64,000 bases of DNA from Photobacterium obscurum (GCF_026191635.1 NZ_JAKRRW010000003.1:124001-188000), one strand, 5' to 3'. Numbered from the stretch's first letter, positions 49,703 to 58,711 are shown. Made by a program: numbers and translations. The notes: a model not told the origin generated them from the sequence alone.

Positions 49703-49731
49703 AAGCCGGGCAGTTGCTCGGCTTTTTTTAT
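49703..49731 (+). terminator. Porin 2 terminator
   Basis: Stem AGCCG/CGGCT extended by an inner G-C pair around a GTTG turn, followed by seven T residues, 30 bases past the stop. Confidence 0.85.
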
Positions 49732-49891
49732 TGTGTTCTAAATCGTCTTTTATCAAGTGATATCTCAATTAACGTATCACTTCTGAGATGAACTATTTCT
49801 TTGTTTCAAAAAATAATTCCAGCTCGGTCAGCCACCTGTTTCGCTGTCCTATACTCAAATTTAGATGTAAGTCACATTAATGAGAGGATGT

Positions 49892-50086
49892 ATGAAAACG
49901 TTATTTGCAGCAATTGTTGTTATGATGATGTCGCTTTCTTCTAGTTGGGTGATGGCGAACAATGGTTCAGGAGGCGTTCCTGGTATGCCGATCTATCGCT
50001 GTGTACTGGATAATGATGGCAAAGTGACTGAAGAATGGGTCCCCCATCATATTTGCCAGCAGAAAGGCGGTAAAACTATCTTCTGA
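49892..50086 (+). CDS. Small secreted two-cysteine protein
   Basis: 64 residues from ATG 49892 (AGAGG ribosome-binding site); an ATG at 49880 overlaps that site. A signal peptide ends near WVMA. The mature part NNGSGGVPGMPIYRC to HHICQQKGGKTIF has two cysteines about 18 apart, suiting a periplasmic disulfide. I do not recognise it. It lies alone between porin 2 and gltX. Confidence 0.68.
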   Translation: MKTLFAAIVVMMMSLSSSWVMANNGSGGVPGMPIYRCVLDNDGKVTEEWVPHHICQQKGGKTIF

Positions 50087-50100
50087 TCACCAATGTTGTT

Positions 50101-50130
50101 GTTTGAAAGCAACTTTGCTTGCTTTCAAAC
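50101..50130 (+). other. 12-bp hairpin after the small secreted protein gene
   Basis: GTTTGAAAGCAA (50101-50112) and TTGCTTTCAAAC (50119-50130) form a perfect stem with a 6-base loop. There is no T-run after it, so it is a poor intrinsic terminator and may be an mRNA end-protecting structure or a binding site. Confidence 0.55.
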
Positions 50131-50194
50131 GACTCGTTTGGTACTAAATCAACCTGCATTTTTTCCCTCAATCTCTTCTGCCGCTTTGTTGTAT

Positions 50195-50222
50195 TTGTAC
50201 AATTGATTCACAGTGCTAAAAT
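50195..50222 (+). promoter_or_regulatory. gltX promoter
   Basis: TTGTAC (50195-50200), 16 bases, and an extended -10 TGC-TAAAAT (50214-50222). About 70 bases of leader precede gltX. Confidence 0.6.
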
Positions 50223-50291
50223 AGCAGCCAATTTGTTGTTAGGCAGCTGCATTTGCTGTCGGACTCTTCCTTTACATTTAGGTAATTTCAG

Positions 50292-51716
50292 ATGACGGTT
50301 AAAACTCGCTTCGCACCGAGCCCAACTGGCTTTTTGCACGTCGGTGGTGCTCGTACTGCACTTTATTCTTGGTTGTTCGCTAAACACATGGGTGGCGAAT
50401 TTGTTCTTCGTATTGAAGATACTGACCTTGAACGCTCTACACAGGAAGCGATCGATGCCATTCTTGAAGGTATGGAATGGTTAGGTTTGACTTGGGATGA
50501 AGGCCCATACTACCAAACCAAGCGTTTTGATCGTTATAACCAGCTAATCGATCAGCTACTTGCCGAAGATAAAGCGTACAAGTGCTACTGCCCTAAAGAG
50601 CTGCTTGACGAGCTTCGTGAAGAGCAGATGGCGGCTGGTGTTAAGCCTCGTTACGATGCTAACCACCCGAAAGTTGTTGCGGCAAACGGTGCTGCGACGG
50701 AAGAGTCTCCGTTCGTGATCCGTTTCCGTAACCCGAAAGAAGGTTCTGTGGTATTTGATGATCACATCCGTGGCCGCATTGAGATCGCGAACAGCGAGCT
50801 GGATGACCTGATCATCCGCCGCACTGACGGTAGCCCAACTTATAACTTCTGTGTAGTGGTTGATGACTGGGATATGGGGATTACTCAGGTAGTTCGTGGT
50901 GAAGACCATATCAATAACACTCCTCGTCAAATCAACATCTATAAAGCACTTGGCGCGCCAGTTCCTGAGTTCGCACACTGTGCAATGATCTTGGGTGATG
51001 ATGGTGCTAAGTTATCTAAGCGCCATGGTGCGGTAAGTGTAATGCAGTACCGTGACGAAGGTTATTTGCCTCAGGCACTTCTTAACTACCTTGTACGTCT
51101 GGGTTGGTCTCATGGCGATCAGGAAATCTTCTCGCTAGAAGAAATGATCAAGCTATTTAGTCTTGATTCAATCAGCAAGTCAGCGTCTGCATTTAATACC
51201 GATAAGCTATTGTGGCTGAACAACCATTACATCAAGACGGCTGAACCTGAGTATGTGGCTGAGTATCTACAGTGGCATCTTGATCAGAAAGAGATCGATA
51301 TCACTAGTGGCCCGGCAATTACTGAGGTGATTAAACTGGTTGGTGAGCGTTGTAACACCCTGATTGAACTTGCCGAGCAGTCTCGTTATTTCTATCAGGA
51401 TTTCAGCGAATTTGAAGCTGGCGCTGCGAAAAAGCACCTTCGCCCAGTGGCGAAAGATGCGCTGGCATTAGCACTGTCGAAAGTAGAAGCGCTAACTGAG
51501 TGGACGACTGAAAACTTGCACAGCGTGATCAAAGAAACTTGCGAAGAGCTAGAGCTTGGCATGGGTAAAGTAGGCATGCCGCTGCGTGTTGCTGTTACTG
51601 GCCAAGGTCAATCACCATCTGTTGATGCTGTGATGCAGCTGGTTGGTAAAGAGCGTGTTGTTGCTCGTATCCAGATGGCGCTGGCGTTTATTGCTGAGCG
51701 TGAAGCGAATAGCTAA
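50292..51716 (+). CDS. gltX: Glutamyl-tRNA synthetase
   Basis: A 474-residue class I synthetase that charges tRNA-Glu. The HIGH-type motif is [17 protein letters not shown] near residue 9-22, and the KMSKS-type motif is [11 protein letters not shown] near residue 240. A Cys-rich insertion (CYCPKELL) lies in the acceptor-binding region. AGGTAATTTCAG upstream is a weak ribosome-binding site. Single gene with strong terminator. Confidence 0.97.
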   Translation: MTVKTRFAPSPTGFLHVGGARTALYSWLFAKHMGGEFVLRIEDTDLERSTQEAIDAILEGMEWLGLTWDEGPYYQTKRFDRYNQLIDQLLAEDKAYKCYCPKELLDELREEQMAAGVKPRYDANHPKVVAANGAATEESPFVIRFRNPKEGSVVFDDHIRGRIEIANSELDDLIIRRTDGSPTYNFCVVVDDWDMGITQVVRGEDHINNTPRQINIYKALGAPVPEFAHCAMILGDDGAKLSKRHGAVSVMQYRDEGYLPQALLNYLVRLGWSHGDQEIFSLEEMIKLFSLDSISKSASAFNTDKLLWLNNHYIKTAEPEYVAEYLQWHLDQKEIDITSGPAITEVIKLVGERCNTLIELAEQSRYFYQDFSEFEAGAAKKHLRPVAKDALALALSKVEALTEWTTENLHSVIKETCEELELGMGKVGMPLRVAVTGQGQSPSVDAVMQLVGKERVVARIQMALAFIAEREANS

Positions 51717-51736
51717 TTTTTAGTAATAAGATCGCT

Positions 51737-51770
51737 AAAAGCGGAAGATGTTTATCTTCCGCTTTTTTTA
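51737..51770 (+). terminator. gltX terminator
   Basis: Stem AAAAGCGGAAGAT with ATCTTCCGCTTTT around GTTT, then T residues. It ends two bases before the stop codon of the converging small gene. Confidence 0.93.
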
Positions 51771-51771
51771 T

Positions 51772-51948
51772 TCACTTTTTTTTCATTCGTTCATAATCGC
51801 TGATGCAAACCCAGAAACTGGGTGCTGTTGCACAGTACTTCATCGCATCTTGCGGGATCACAACTTCTTTTCCTTCCAATGTAAAAGCAGAAACGCCAAA
51901 GCTAGCCGTTAGTAACATTGCAGAGCAAAATGCAGCGAGTTTTTTCAT
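51772..51948 (-). CDS. 58-residue secreted two-cysteine protein
   Basis: On the minus strand, ATG at 51948 with AGGAG eight bases upstream opens 58 codons, ending in TGA at 51772. The protein starts MKKLAAFCSAMLLTASF, a signal peptide cleaved near VSA. The mature part has MKYCATAPSFWVCISDYE, two cysteines nine apart, and a basic end. It is shorter than a 60-codon cutoff. Not recognised. It converges on gltX. Confidence 0.72.
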   Translation of the reverse strand: MKKLAAFCSAMLLTASFGVSAFTLEGKEVVIPQDAMKYCATAPSFWVCISDYERMKKK

Positions 51949-52165
51949 TGGTCTTACTCCTCGGTCGTGGTTTGATTATTACCATTCAGCACAGTAATCA
52001 ACTGCTATCAATACAGTCATTGACCTCTAGAGATTAGGACAAAATCATAATCTTAAGCGTATTATCTTACTTGATTAGCAGATTAAGCTTCAGGAGCTCT
52101 GAAAATAGCTTTTGTGACCATGCTCACACAAAGTGTTTTATTGGGCTTTTTTGAACGCACATCTA

Positions 52166-52194
52166 TTGACATGAATTCATTAAGTTTTTATTAT
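52166..52194 (+). promoter_or_regulatory. tRNA-Ala promoter
   Basis: A perfect -35 TTGACA (52166-52171), a 17-base spacer and TATTAT (52189-52194) place the start about 8 bases before the tRNA. Confidence 0.9.
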
Positions 52195-52208
52195 CAGCTC
52201 CAGATTTT

Positions 52209-52284
52209 GGGGCTATAGCTCAGCTGGGAGAGCGCTTCGCTGGCAGCGAAGAGGTCTGCGGTTCGATCCCGCATAGCTCCACCA
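52209..52284 (+). tRNA. tRNA-Ala (anticodon GGC)
   Basis: The 76-base cloverleaf has acceptor GGGGCTA/TAGCTCC, D-arm AGCTCAGCTGGGAGAGC, anticodon stem CTTCG/CGAAG around CTGGCAG (anticodon GGC), T-arm with GGTTCGATCCC, and encoded CCA. Confidence 0.97.
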
Positions 52285-52328
52285 AATTCCTCGTATTTTC
52301 TTAACCTTGAGAAGATACGACAGACAGA

Positions 52329-52356
52329 AAACCTCGCATTTATGCGGGGTTTTTTG
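52329..52356 (+). terminator. tRNA-Ala terminator
   Basis: Stem AACCTCGCA/TGCGGGGTT (one T-G pair) around TTTA, then T residues, 45 bases after the tRNA. Confidence 0.85.
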
Positions 52357-52517
52357 CTATCTGGCGTTTATAACTTGATGGGCGAGAAAGGTTTTTTCGT
52401 GATGCTAGGATCTTATCGTGAGAGGATCTGTAGATGAAATATTTGTTGTAATCAGTCGAAAGAATACGGTGAGGCAGATAATTGCTGAAGATTGGACTTG
52501 TTACTAGTAGGGGAAAA

Positions 52518-52594
52518 TGGCGCTCCCTGCAGGAGTCGAACCTGCGGCCTTCCCCTTAGGAGGGGGACGCTCTATCCAGCTGAGCTAAGGGAGC
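52518..52594 (-). tRNA. tRNA-Arg (anticodon CCT)
   Basis: On the minus strand the 77-base cloverleaf starts GCTCCCTTAGCTCAGCTGG, has anticodon loop CTCCTAA (CCT) on stem TCCCC/GGGGA, T-arm with GGTTCGACTCC, and encoded CCA. It reads AGG codons. It faces tRNA-Ala. The 230 bases between show only that gene's terminator. Confidence 0.96.
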
Positions 52595-52655
52595 ATCAAG
52601 TAGAAACTTGAATAACCATTATACCTAAAATCTTACTGATTTTAAGTAATTAGTG

Positions 52656-53792
52656 TTAACGAGGTAGCTGCTTGGTCAGTAAATCACCAGGTTGAATGCT
52701 GCTAGCCAGATCGGCCTGCTCGACAGAAAGCTCTGTCGACTTCTCATATACACGTTCTACGGTCAGGGCGATATCTGTCTGTACCATGCGGTTGCGCGGT
52801 ATTCCCTGTTGGTCGATGAAGCCGGCGCTATGCCAGAGTTTCAATTTATCACCACGCTTAACGCCATGAATTCGGCCAATATTGATCTGGACCGTATTGC
52901 CGTAGACATTGACGACTTCTGGTAGGCTAGTGCGGCATGAAAGCGAGGTCTCTAGGTCCAGCATCATGTTGCGGCTAACTCTTAGTAAAGCCTGACCATA
53001 GCTGGATTGCCAGAACCGGGCGCTTTGGGTATCAACGTTGCTGACTCGAGAAAACGGCCATTCCGCGACTTCTCGGTAATTGTTCTGAACCAATACTTCG
53101 CCTGTTTTTCCGTCCATGATTTCCAAAGTGGCGGCAAATTGACGGTTTATTTTGTCACTTCGGATCAGGTTGCTGTCGAGGGTGGAAGTGAGGTCAGTAA
53201 TTTGACCACTGACGATGTATTGGGCGTCATTGTCTTCGGCCAGCATCATCATTGCGGCTGGTTGGCCGGCATTCACGGGGACGCGTGTCTCACCTGACAC
53301 CACAAAACTTTGTGACTTACGTTCAATCTGGCGTTTGAGTATCGATGTGAAATGATCCCCGAGCTGGTAGATCCCCCCCATCGAAGCATGTTGCGGAGAG
53401 GTAATCGAGAATCCCCCCAACAAAACACCTTTCTTGTATTGGATCTTGTGGCAAGTATTTGCCGATGGATAGATATCAATTCGTGCCGTTAGGTAATATT
53501 TGCCGCTTTTCTTGCGGGTTTTTAATACCATAACATGACGAACTTCACTGCCGCTGAACTGATATTCCTCCCGCTCTGACGATAGGTAGGGCTGGAGGTG
53601 AGAGAAACTGGCAATGTCGGCACCGGCATAGCTTATTGCCTGATATACTGCATCCTCAAGTGCATTGGTTCTGGCTGTGCTTTCACTTTCAAGCAGCACG
53701 GCTGATCCAGTCACTTCCAGCCAGGCGGCATTGAGCTGGAATGAAACAAGTAAGCACAGGCTGCTAAAGGTTTTAAATAGTTTTCTATTCAT
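52656..53792 (-). CDS. flgT: Flagellar assembly protein FlgT
   Basis: 378 residues from ATG 53792, with a signal peptide ending at LNAAW. FlgT forms the H-ring around the basal body of the Na+-driven polar flagellum in Vibrio and helps attach the MotX/MotY T-ring. The N-terminal WLEVTGSAVLLESESTARTNALEDAVYQA segment and a C-terminal region with GRIHGVKRGDKLKLWH fit. It is divergent from flgO-flgP, the usual arrangement. A TTG at 53801 would add three residues only. Confidence 0.9.
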   Translation of the reverse strand: MNRKLFKTFSSLCLLVSFQLNAAWLEVTGSAVLLESESTARTNALEDAVYQAISYAGADIASFSHLQPYLSSEREEYQFSGSEVRHVMVLKTRKKSGKYYLTARIDIYPSANTCHKIQYKKGVLLGGFSITSPQHASMGGIYQLGDHFTSILKRQIERKSQSFVVSGETRVPVNAGQPAAMMMLAEDNDAQYIVSGQITDLTSTLDSNLIRSDKINRQFAATLEIMDGKTGEVLVQNNYREVAEWPFSRVSNVDTQSARFWQSSYGQALLRVSRNMMLDLETSLSCRTSLPEVVNVYGNTVQINIGRIHGVKRGDKLKLWHSAGFIDQQGIPRNRMVQTDIALTVERVYEKSTELSVEQADLASSIQPGDLLTKQLPR

Positions 53793-53803
53793 TGTTTTCA
53801 ACT

Positions 53804-53820
53804 TAGGTATGAAAATTGCT
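53804..53820 (+). promoter_or_regulatory. Sigma-54-like promoter toward flgO
   Basis: TAGGTATGAAAATTGC contains the GG (53806) and GC (53818) separated by exactly ten bases, and shares most of the TTGGCACG-N4-TTGC consensus. It lies 175 bases before flgO, typical of FlrC-dependent flagellar genes. The -24 box is imperfect. Confidence 0.45.
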
Positions 53821-53994
53821 TACTCAGTGATTAGCTGAAGATAAACTTGCCGTTTCTAATATTAAGTATGTAAGCGCCATGCAAAGAATGTTCCTAAAAG
53901 TATTATTGACGGCGACAGGGAATTAACAGGTAAAGTTTTTCTGTTTTTGAACGATAACAGGCTACAAGTCTCTTTTCATCCGGAGCTGGCTAGA

Positions 53995-54630
53995 ATGAAA
54001 AAATGGATAGTCCTGATACTGGCAGTGATGACTGTATCTTGCTCATACTCTCCGATTTATAATGGTAAAGAACCCTATACGGGAAGTTCTTTTCTATTAA
54101 CGGAAACTCCTCGTCATACGATGGACTTCTTTATTGAAGGTCTGACTGAGCAGCTAGTGGTCTCGAATCAGTACCTGAGTGCGAAAACGCCGCTGGCCGT
54201 AACTTCATTTGTTGACTTGCAAGAAATGAACGAAACCAATTGGCTGGGCAATACTGTCACTGAAGGCTTTATGTATCAGATGCAGCAGCGGGGTTATACC
54301 GTTGTCGATTATAAAGCGACAGGCGCCATCAAAGTAACCGCCGACGGCGATTTTGCCATTAGCCGTGATTGGCGAGATCTTGCCGCCGAACAACCTGTTG
54401 ACTATGTGCTAACGGGGACGATGTTACGTCAGGGCGGTGGCGTGCTTGTGAATGCCCGAATTATTGGTATGCGTTCACGAGTCGTGATTGCATCGGCGCA
54501 AGGCTTCTTGCCTGCCGATAGGATTGGACGTGATCTGGATACATTGAATAAAATGCGGATCCAAAATGGTGTGATCATCCGTAGCGAAGCCACTAGTTTT
54601 GATCGCAATACCGTGGTGTTAAAACCTTAG
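53995..54630 (+). CDS. flgO: Flagellar outer-membrane lipoprotein FlgO
   Basis: 211 residues from ATG 53995 with GGAG nine bases upstream, giving a lipoprotein signal ending in VMTVSC. A longer frame from 53947 hides it. FlgO and FlgP support stability of the polar flagellum in the outer membrane. Conserved-looking segments are LTEQLVVSNQYLS and FVDLQEMNETNWLGNTVTE. flgP follows 48 bases later. Confidence 0.88.
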   Translation: MKKWIVLILAVMTVSCSYSPIYNGKEPYTGSSFLLTETPRHTMDFFIEGLTEQLVVSNQYLSAKTPLAVTSFVDLQEMNETNWLGNTVTEGFMYQMQQRGYTVVDYKATGAIKVTADGDFAISRDWRDLAAEQPVDYVLTGTMLRQGGGVLVNARIIGMRSRVVIASAQGFLPADRIGRDLDTLNKMRIQNGVIIRSEATSFDRNTVVLKP

Positions 54631-54678
54631 TGCTAGTTACTAGCACTGCGAATGATAGATTTAGTTTTAGGAGTTATT

Positions 54679-55104
54679 ATGCGTTACTGGTTTCTGTTAG
54701 TTCTTTTTGCGTTGGCGGGCTGTCAGCCTCTAACAGAGATGCGTAACGAAGATCTGCTTACTGCGGTGGGGTATGCCTCGATCAGTGAACAGCGCGGCCG
54801 TACGATAGAAGAAAAACGAGTACGAGCGATGCGGGCTTCGAAAATTGATGCTTACCGTGAGCTAACTGAGCAAGTCTATGGTATGCGTATCAGTGCCCGA
54901 GCTGGTATGGAAGATCAGCAATTGGGTGTGGAAAATACTGATGGTGCTGTTGATGGTATTATCCGAGGCGCAGAAGTGATTCGAAGCTATCCGGTTGGTG
55001 ACAGCTTTGTGACTGAAATGCAGTTGGATTTACGCAAAATGGATCGATTGAAGCAGCATGGTGAAGTCTTCCACGTGCCAACCAACCAAGAAACGATCTT
55101 TTAA
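54679..55104 (+). CDS. flgP: Flagellar outer-membrane lipoprotein FlgP
   Basis: 141 residues from ATG 54679 (AGGAG ribosome-binding site) with a lipobox LAGC. FlgP is part of a basal disk or outer-membrane flagellar complex. The segment SEQRGRTIEEKRVRAMRASKIDAYREL is the recognisable LPP20-like domain. It is followed by a strong terminator, so flgO-flgP is a two-gene unit. Confidence 0.9.
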   Translation: MRYWFLLVLFALAGCQPLTEMRNEDLLTAVGYASISEQRGRTIEEKRVRAMRASKIDAYRELTEQVYGMRISARAGMEDQQLGVENTDGAVDGIIRGAEVIRSYPVGDSFVTEMQLDLRKMDRLKQHGEVFHVPTNQETIF

Positions 55105-55132
55105 GTAAAGAGTAATTAGCTATTCTGGAAGA

Positions 55133-55166
55133 ACGGGCGCTTTAGTTTGAAAGCGTCCGTTTTTTG
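55133..55166 (+). terminator. flgOP terminator
   Basis: An 11-bp stem ACGGGCGCTTT/AAAGCGTCCGT with an AGTTTG loop and six T residues. Confidence 0.9.
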
Positions 55167-55183
55167 TTATCAGGCGATAGTAC

Positions 55184-55612
55184 TTAGGCTTTGATATTTG
55201 TGCCCAACGAACGGATGTTTTGGGCAACGCCCTCGCTGTTATAAGTCATCTGCTGTTTGCCACGGCTTTGCTGGAATAAATTGTTGAGTTTATGAAAGCT
55301 AAGCTGGGCGCGTTGCAGGGCTTCACCATTCACTTCATTGAATTCCTTGCAGCGATTAACCTCGGCTTTTATGGATTCAACTTTTTGAGCGAGCTCTGGG
55401 TTTTCCGTTAGCTGCTGGCGATGGGCATGGCTGGCAATCAGGTGATCCTGCTGCTGAACCTTATTGATCAGGGCGAGTTTTTCGGTAGCGAGTGTACCTA
55501 TATCAGCGGCTTTGCGTTCTACAATCGCCGCTTTTTCTTGTTCCAGTAGGCGGGAGAGAGAAACTAGGGTCGCCAGTTGCAGCTCTAGTAACTGTTCGAT
55601 AGTGTGGGACAT
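55184..55612 (-). CDS. flgN: Flagellar export chaperone FlgN
   Basis: 142-residue helical chaperone for the hook-junction proteins FlgK and FlgL. The helical EQLLELQLATLVSLSRLLEQEKAAI region and C-terminal NLFQQSRGKQQMTYNSEG, with an amphipathic binding end, match the family. It lies 40 bases downstream of flgM on the same transcript. Confidence 0.88.
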   Translation of the reverse strand: MSHTIEQLLELQLATLVSLSRLLEQEKAAIVERKAADIGTLATEKLALINKVQQQDHLIASHAHRQQLTENPELAQKVESIKAEVNRCKEFNEVNGEALQRAQLSFHKLNNLFQQSRGKQQMTYNSEGVAQNIRSLGTNIKA

Positions 55613-55652
55613 TCGCTTCTCTCTGCTACTTGGTTAACGAGCAATATGGTGG

Positions 55653-55976
55653 TTACAGACCACGTAGCTCATCTTCAAATTTCATCATGTTAGATGCCAG
55701 CTTTTCAGCATCAACGACATAGGAGCCATTCGAAATCGCATCTTTGATAGCAGCAACTTTGGCGCTGTCAAAGCTTGGCTCGGCGGCTAGCTGCTGGTGG
55801 ATTTGTCCCACCGCTTTACCTTGCGTGCTAAGCGAGACGGCATCACCTTTACTGCCACCAAGTGACGTAGGCTGCTGATTTTTTGCTGCTCCTGATGTAG
55901 AGCTCGACACATTGCCTTGATTGCTGCGTGTCGTGGTCATTGGCTGACCGGAGCGTAGCTGATCAATACTTGCCAT
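55653..55976 (-). CDS. flgM: Anti-sigma-28 factor FlgM
   Basis: 107 residues, largely unstructured at the N-terminus (poly Ser, Thr, Gln), with the sigma-28 binding helices near the C-terminus (AVGQIHQQLAAEPSFDSAKVAAIKDAISNGSYVVDAEKLA). It holds FliA inactive until exported through the finished hook. A sigma-28 promoter directly upstream gives the typical feedback loop. Confidence 0.93.
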   Translation of the reverse strand: MASIDQLRSGQPMTTTRSNQGNVSSSTSGAAKNQQPTSLGGSKGDAVSLSTQGKAVGQIHQQLAAEPSFDSAKVAAIKDAISNGSYVVDAEKLASNMMKFEDELRGL

Positions 55977-56014
55977 ATTTTAAGCCTTTGAACAATAAAC
56001 TAGAGACAGCCATT

Positions 56015-56041
56015 ATTTCGGCAGGGTCTGTAATAACTTTA
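56015..56041 (-). promoter_or_regulatory. Sigma-28 (FliA) promoter of flgM
   Basis: On the minus strand TAAAGTTA, 11 bases, then GCCGAAAT closely match TAAAGTTT-N11-GCCGATAA. It lies between the flgA stop and the flgM start, giving a leader of about 30 bases. Confidence 0.82.
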
Positions 56042-56049
56042 GCATTTAA

Positions 56050-56757
56050 TTAAAAGTTTACAGTTACCTCACCAACACCGGTAATAATACCATCGACAAC
56101 CCGTTTCGACTTAGTGTTTTGTACCCTAATTTGCTCACCGAGGGAGCCATCGGAGAGGGCAGTGCCTTTGGTGACAATATTCAGTCCGCCGCCGCCAGCT
56201 TTGATCAGTACCGAGTCATTGCGACAAACGAGACAGATATCATTGCCTTGAATAGCTTCCCCCATATTAACAGCGCGCTTCACTTTGGAACCAATGATCT
56301 GCTGAGGAAGTTCAAAGACAACACCACGTTGAAAGCGTGTTTCAACCATACTGACGGCCAGATCGGGGGCGGATAGGACAACACCACGGGCTAACGGCTT
56401 TGCGGCAACGACGCGAGGAAGGAGCAGCCGGGTACGAACCGGGACATAAACCTGCCAGTTATTTGGTTCACAACTGACTAATACCGTGACGTTACCCGAC
56501 AGAGATTGCTTCCCGGGGATCGTGCTTTTGAGTGGCGCTGAGCAGGGTGTCAGCTTGAGTCGGGAGTCTAAATTAGCGGCCTTGATGGTCAGCTCTCCCT
56601 TGGGCGGAGTGTCGATAATATTTTTGACGTATTCCACCGCAGTATGTTGTACCATATCAAGAGTGGCTTGCGGCGTTGCCGATACAATTGTGCTAAAGAA
56701 AAAAGCCAGCAGGCCGTTAATAATGGGTAAGAGTGTTAAATGTGTTCTTTGGGTCAC
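56050..56757 (-). CDS. flgA: Flagellar basal-body P-ring assembly chaperone FlgA
   Basis: 235 residues with a signal peptide ending around VSATPQ. The SAF domain is seen in LLLPRVVAAKPLARGVVLSAPDL, and the C-terminal GTALSDGSLGEQIRVQNTKSKRVVDGIITG is typical. FlgA assists P-ring assembly in the periplasm. The start is a GTG with a weak ribosome-binding site. It diverges from cheV. Confidence 0.92.
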   Translation of the reverse strand: MTQRTHLTLLPIINGLLAFFFSTIVSATPQATLDMVQHTAVEYVKNIIDTPPKGELTIKAANLDSRLKLTPCSAPLKSTIPGKQSLSGNVTVLVSCEPNNWQVYVPVRTRLLLPRVVAAKPLARGVVLSAPDLAVSMVETRFQRGVVFELPQQIIGSKVKRAVNMGEAIQGNDICLVCRNDSVLIKAGGGGLNIVTKGTALSDGSLGEQIRVQNTKSKRVVDGIITGVGEVTVNF

Positions 56758-56889
56758 GGTTTTTACTCTTTAATGCAAAGTCTTAAGAGCTACAATTAGC
56801 TCTCAAAGCTCATAATAAGTGATTTACGGTGATAATTTCCATCGTACACCTATTGAACTATAAAAAACGCATAACATGGAGTCACCTTT

Positions 56890-57807
56890 ATGTCGGGGAT
56901 ACTTGATTCAGTGAATCAGCGCACCCAGCTTGTTGGTCAAAACCGCTTGGAGCTTTTAACCTTTCGTCTTCTAAGGCGTCAGCGCTATGGAATAAACGTA
57001 TTCAAAGTCAAAGAAGTTCTTCAGTGTCCGAGACTGACGACAATGCCAAACTTGCACCCCTTAGTAAAAGGCATTGCCCATATTCGTGGACAGACAATCT
57101 CTGTTATTGATATGAGCCTGGCAACGGGGGGGCGTCCAATCGAGGATTTGGACAACTGCTTTTTGATCATTTCGGAATTTAACCGTTCGATCCAGGGCTT
57201 CCTTGTGTCATCTGTTGAACGTATTATCAACATGAACTGGGAGTCGATTTTACCGCCACCGAAAGGTGCCGGCAAAGAAAACTACCTGACTGCCGTGACT
57301 GAAATCGACAACGAACTGGTCGAAATCTTGGACGTAGAGAAGATTCTCGATGAGATCTCTCCTGTCAATACGGATATTAGCGGTACGGTACTTGAGGAGC
57401 TGATTGATGATACTCCGGTGATCCGACGTGTTCTGGTTGCTGATGACTCGAGTGTTGCACGTAAACAGGTTCAGCGCGCCATTGAGGCAATTGGTTGTGA
57501 GTGTGTTTTGGTGCAAGATGGTAAGGAAGCCATTGAAAAGCTGCGAGAGATGGCCAAAGACGGCAGCATCTATGATCAGCTTGCATTGGTTATTTCAGAT
57601 ATTGAAATGCCAGAAATGGATGGTTATACCTTAACAGCAGAAATTCGCAATGATGCCCATTTAAAAGATTTACATGTTATCCTGCACACCTCGTTAAGCG
57701 GTGTATTTAACCAGGCAATGGTTGAGCGTGTAGGTGCCAACGCATTCATCCCTAAATTTAACCCGGATGAGTTGGGGGCTGCGGTGAAGGCCGCAATGCC
57801 AAAATAA
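56890..57807 (+). CDS. cheV: Chemotaxis coupling protein CheV
   Basis: 305 residues: an N-terminal CheW-like domain (about 18-160, RQRYGINVFKVKEVL, GIAHIRGQTISVIDM) and a C-terminal receiver domain (about 175-300) with phosphoacceptor Asp in LVISDIEMPEMDG. It couples receptors to CheA and may adjust signalling when phosphorylated. It starts the cheV-cheR pair, with cheR 18 bases downstream. GGAG ribosome-binding site. Confidence 0.96.
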   Translation: MSGILDSVNQRTQLVGQNRLELLTFRLLRRQRYGINVFKVKEVLQCPRLTTMPNLHPLVKGIAHIRGQTISVIDMSLATGGRPIEDLDNCFLIISEFNRSIQGFLVSSVERIINMNWESILPPPKGAGKENYLTAVTEIDNELVEILDVEKILDEISPVNTDISGTVLEELIDDTPVIRRVLVADDSSVARKQVQRAIEAIGCECVLVQDGKEAIEKLREMAKDGSIYDQLALVISDIEMPEMDGYTLTAEIRNDAHLKDLHVILHTSLSGVFNQAMVERVGANAFIPKFNPDELGAAVKAAMPK

Positions 57808-57825
57808 TCTGATAAAGAGAAGTAG

Positions 57826-58656
57826 ATGACAGCCATAACAATAAAAGACCAGGAATACCGTGATTTTTGCCGCTTTTTAGAAGCGCAGTGCGGGATTGTA
57901 CTTGGCGATAGTAAGCAATACTTGGTGCGTAGCCGCCTGAGTCCATTGGTCAGCCGATTTTCGCTATCATCTCTTTCTGAGTTACTGCAAGTTGTGAATA
58001 GCGGTCGCAATCGCGAGTTACGCGTCGCCGCCGTGGATGCCATGACAACCAACGAAACCTTATGGTTTCGTGACTCCTATCCGTATACGGTGCTGGCCGA
58101 TAGAATCTTACCGGAATTGGCTGCCAACAAGCGGCCGATTAAGATTTGGTCATCGGCAAGCTCGTCTGGCCAGGAACCGTATTCGATAGCGATGACGGCG
58201 CTTGAAACACAGAACCGTCGTCCGGGGATGTTAACCAGTGGTATTCAGATCACGGCAACGGATATCTCGCAGACGATGCTAGACACTTGTCGTGCAGGTG
58301 TTTACGACAATTTGGCTCTGAGCCGTGGGCTTTCACCGGAGCGCCGCCGAATTTTCTTTGAAAATAACGGCGACGGACGAATGAAAGTAAACGATAAAGT
58401 GAAGCGGATGGTTAACTTCCGCCCTCAGAACCTGAAAGACAGCTATGCGCTTCTGGGTAAGTTTGACGTGATCTTTTGTCGCAATGTATTGATTTATTTC
58501 TCTCCTGAGATGAAAGCAAAAGTCCTTAACCAGATGGCTGCAAGCCTGAACCCTGGAGGCTACCTGCTGCTTGGTGCATCTGAGTCGCTGACTGGCCTGA
58601 CTGATAAGTTCGAGATGATCCGCTGTAACCCAGGGATTATCTACAAGCTCAAATAA
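57826..58656 (+). CDS. cheR: Chemoreceptor methyltransferase CheR
   Basis: 276 residues. The N-terminal helical domain is followed by a SAM-dependent methyltransferase domain with KIWSSASSSGQEPYSIAMTAL, ITATDISQTML, and FDVIFCRNVLIYFSPE. It methylates glutamates of chemoreceptors in adaptation. It lies next to cheV, as in other vibrios, and before flgB. Confidence 0.96.
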   Translation: MTAITIKDQEYRDFCRFLEAQCGIVLGDSKQYLVRSRLSPLVSRFSLSSLSELLQVVNSGRNRELRVAAVDAMTTNETLWFRDSYPYTVLADRILPELAANKRPIKIWSSASSSGQEPYSIAMTALETQNRRPGMLTSGIQITATDISQTMLDTCRAGVYDNLALSRGLSPERRRIFFENNGDGRMKVNDKVKRMVNFRPQNLKDSYALLGKFDVIFCRNVLIYFSPEMKAKVLNQMAASLNPGGYLLLGASESLTGLTDKFEMIRCNPGIIYKLK

Positions 58657-58683
58657 AACCTAGATTCTAGGATCTAATGAGTA

Positions 58684-58711
58684 ATCGAGGAACAAAACCT
58701 AGTTCCTCGAT
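58684..58711 (+). terminator. cheR hairpin, possible terminator
   Basis: A 10-bp stem ATCGAGGAAC/GTTCCTCGAT with loop AAAACCTA, in a stretch rich in CTAG and GGAAC. The following T-run is interrupted (TATTCCCTCCTCTTTT). Confidence 0.5.

Noticed and set aside
52209..52594. tRNA-Ala/tRNA-Arg pair as the edge of an integrated element
   Set aside because: No integrase, no partial tRNA copy and no direct repeats are visible; both flanks are core genes.
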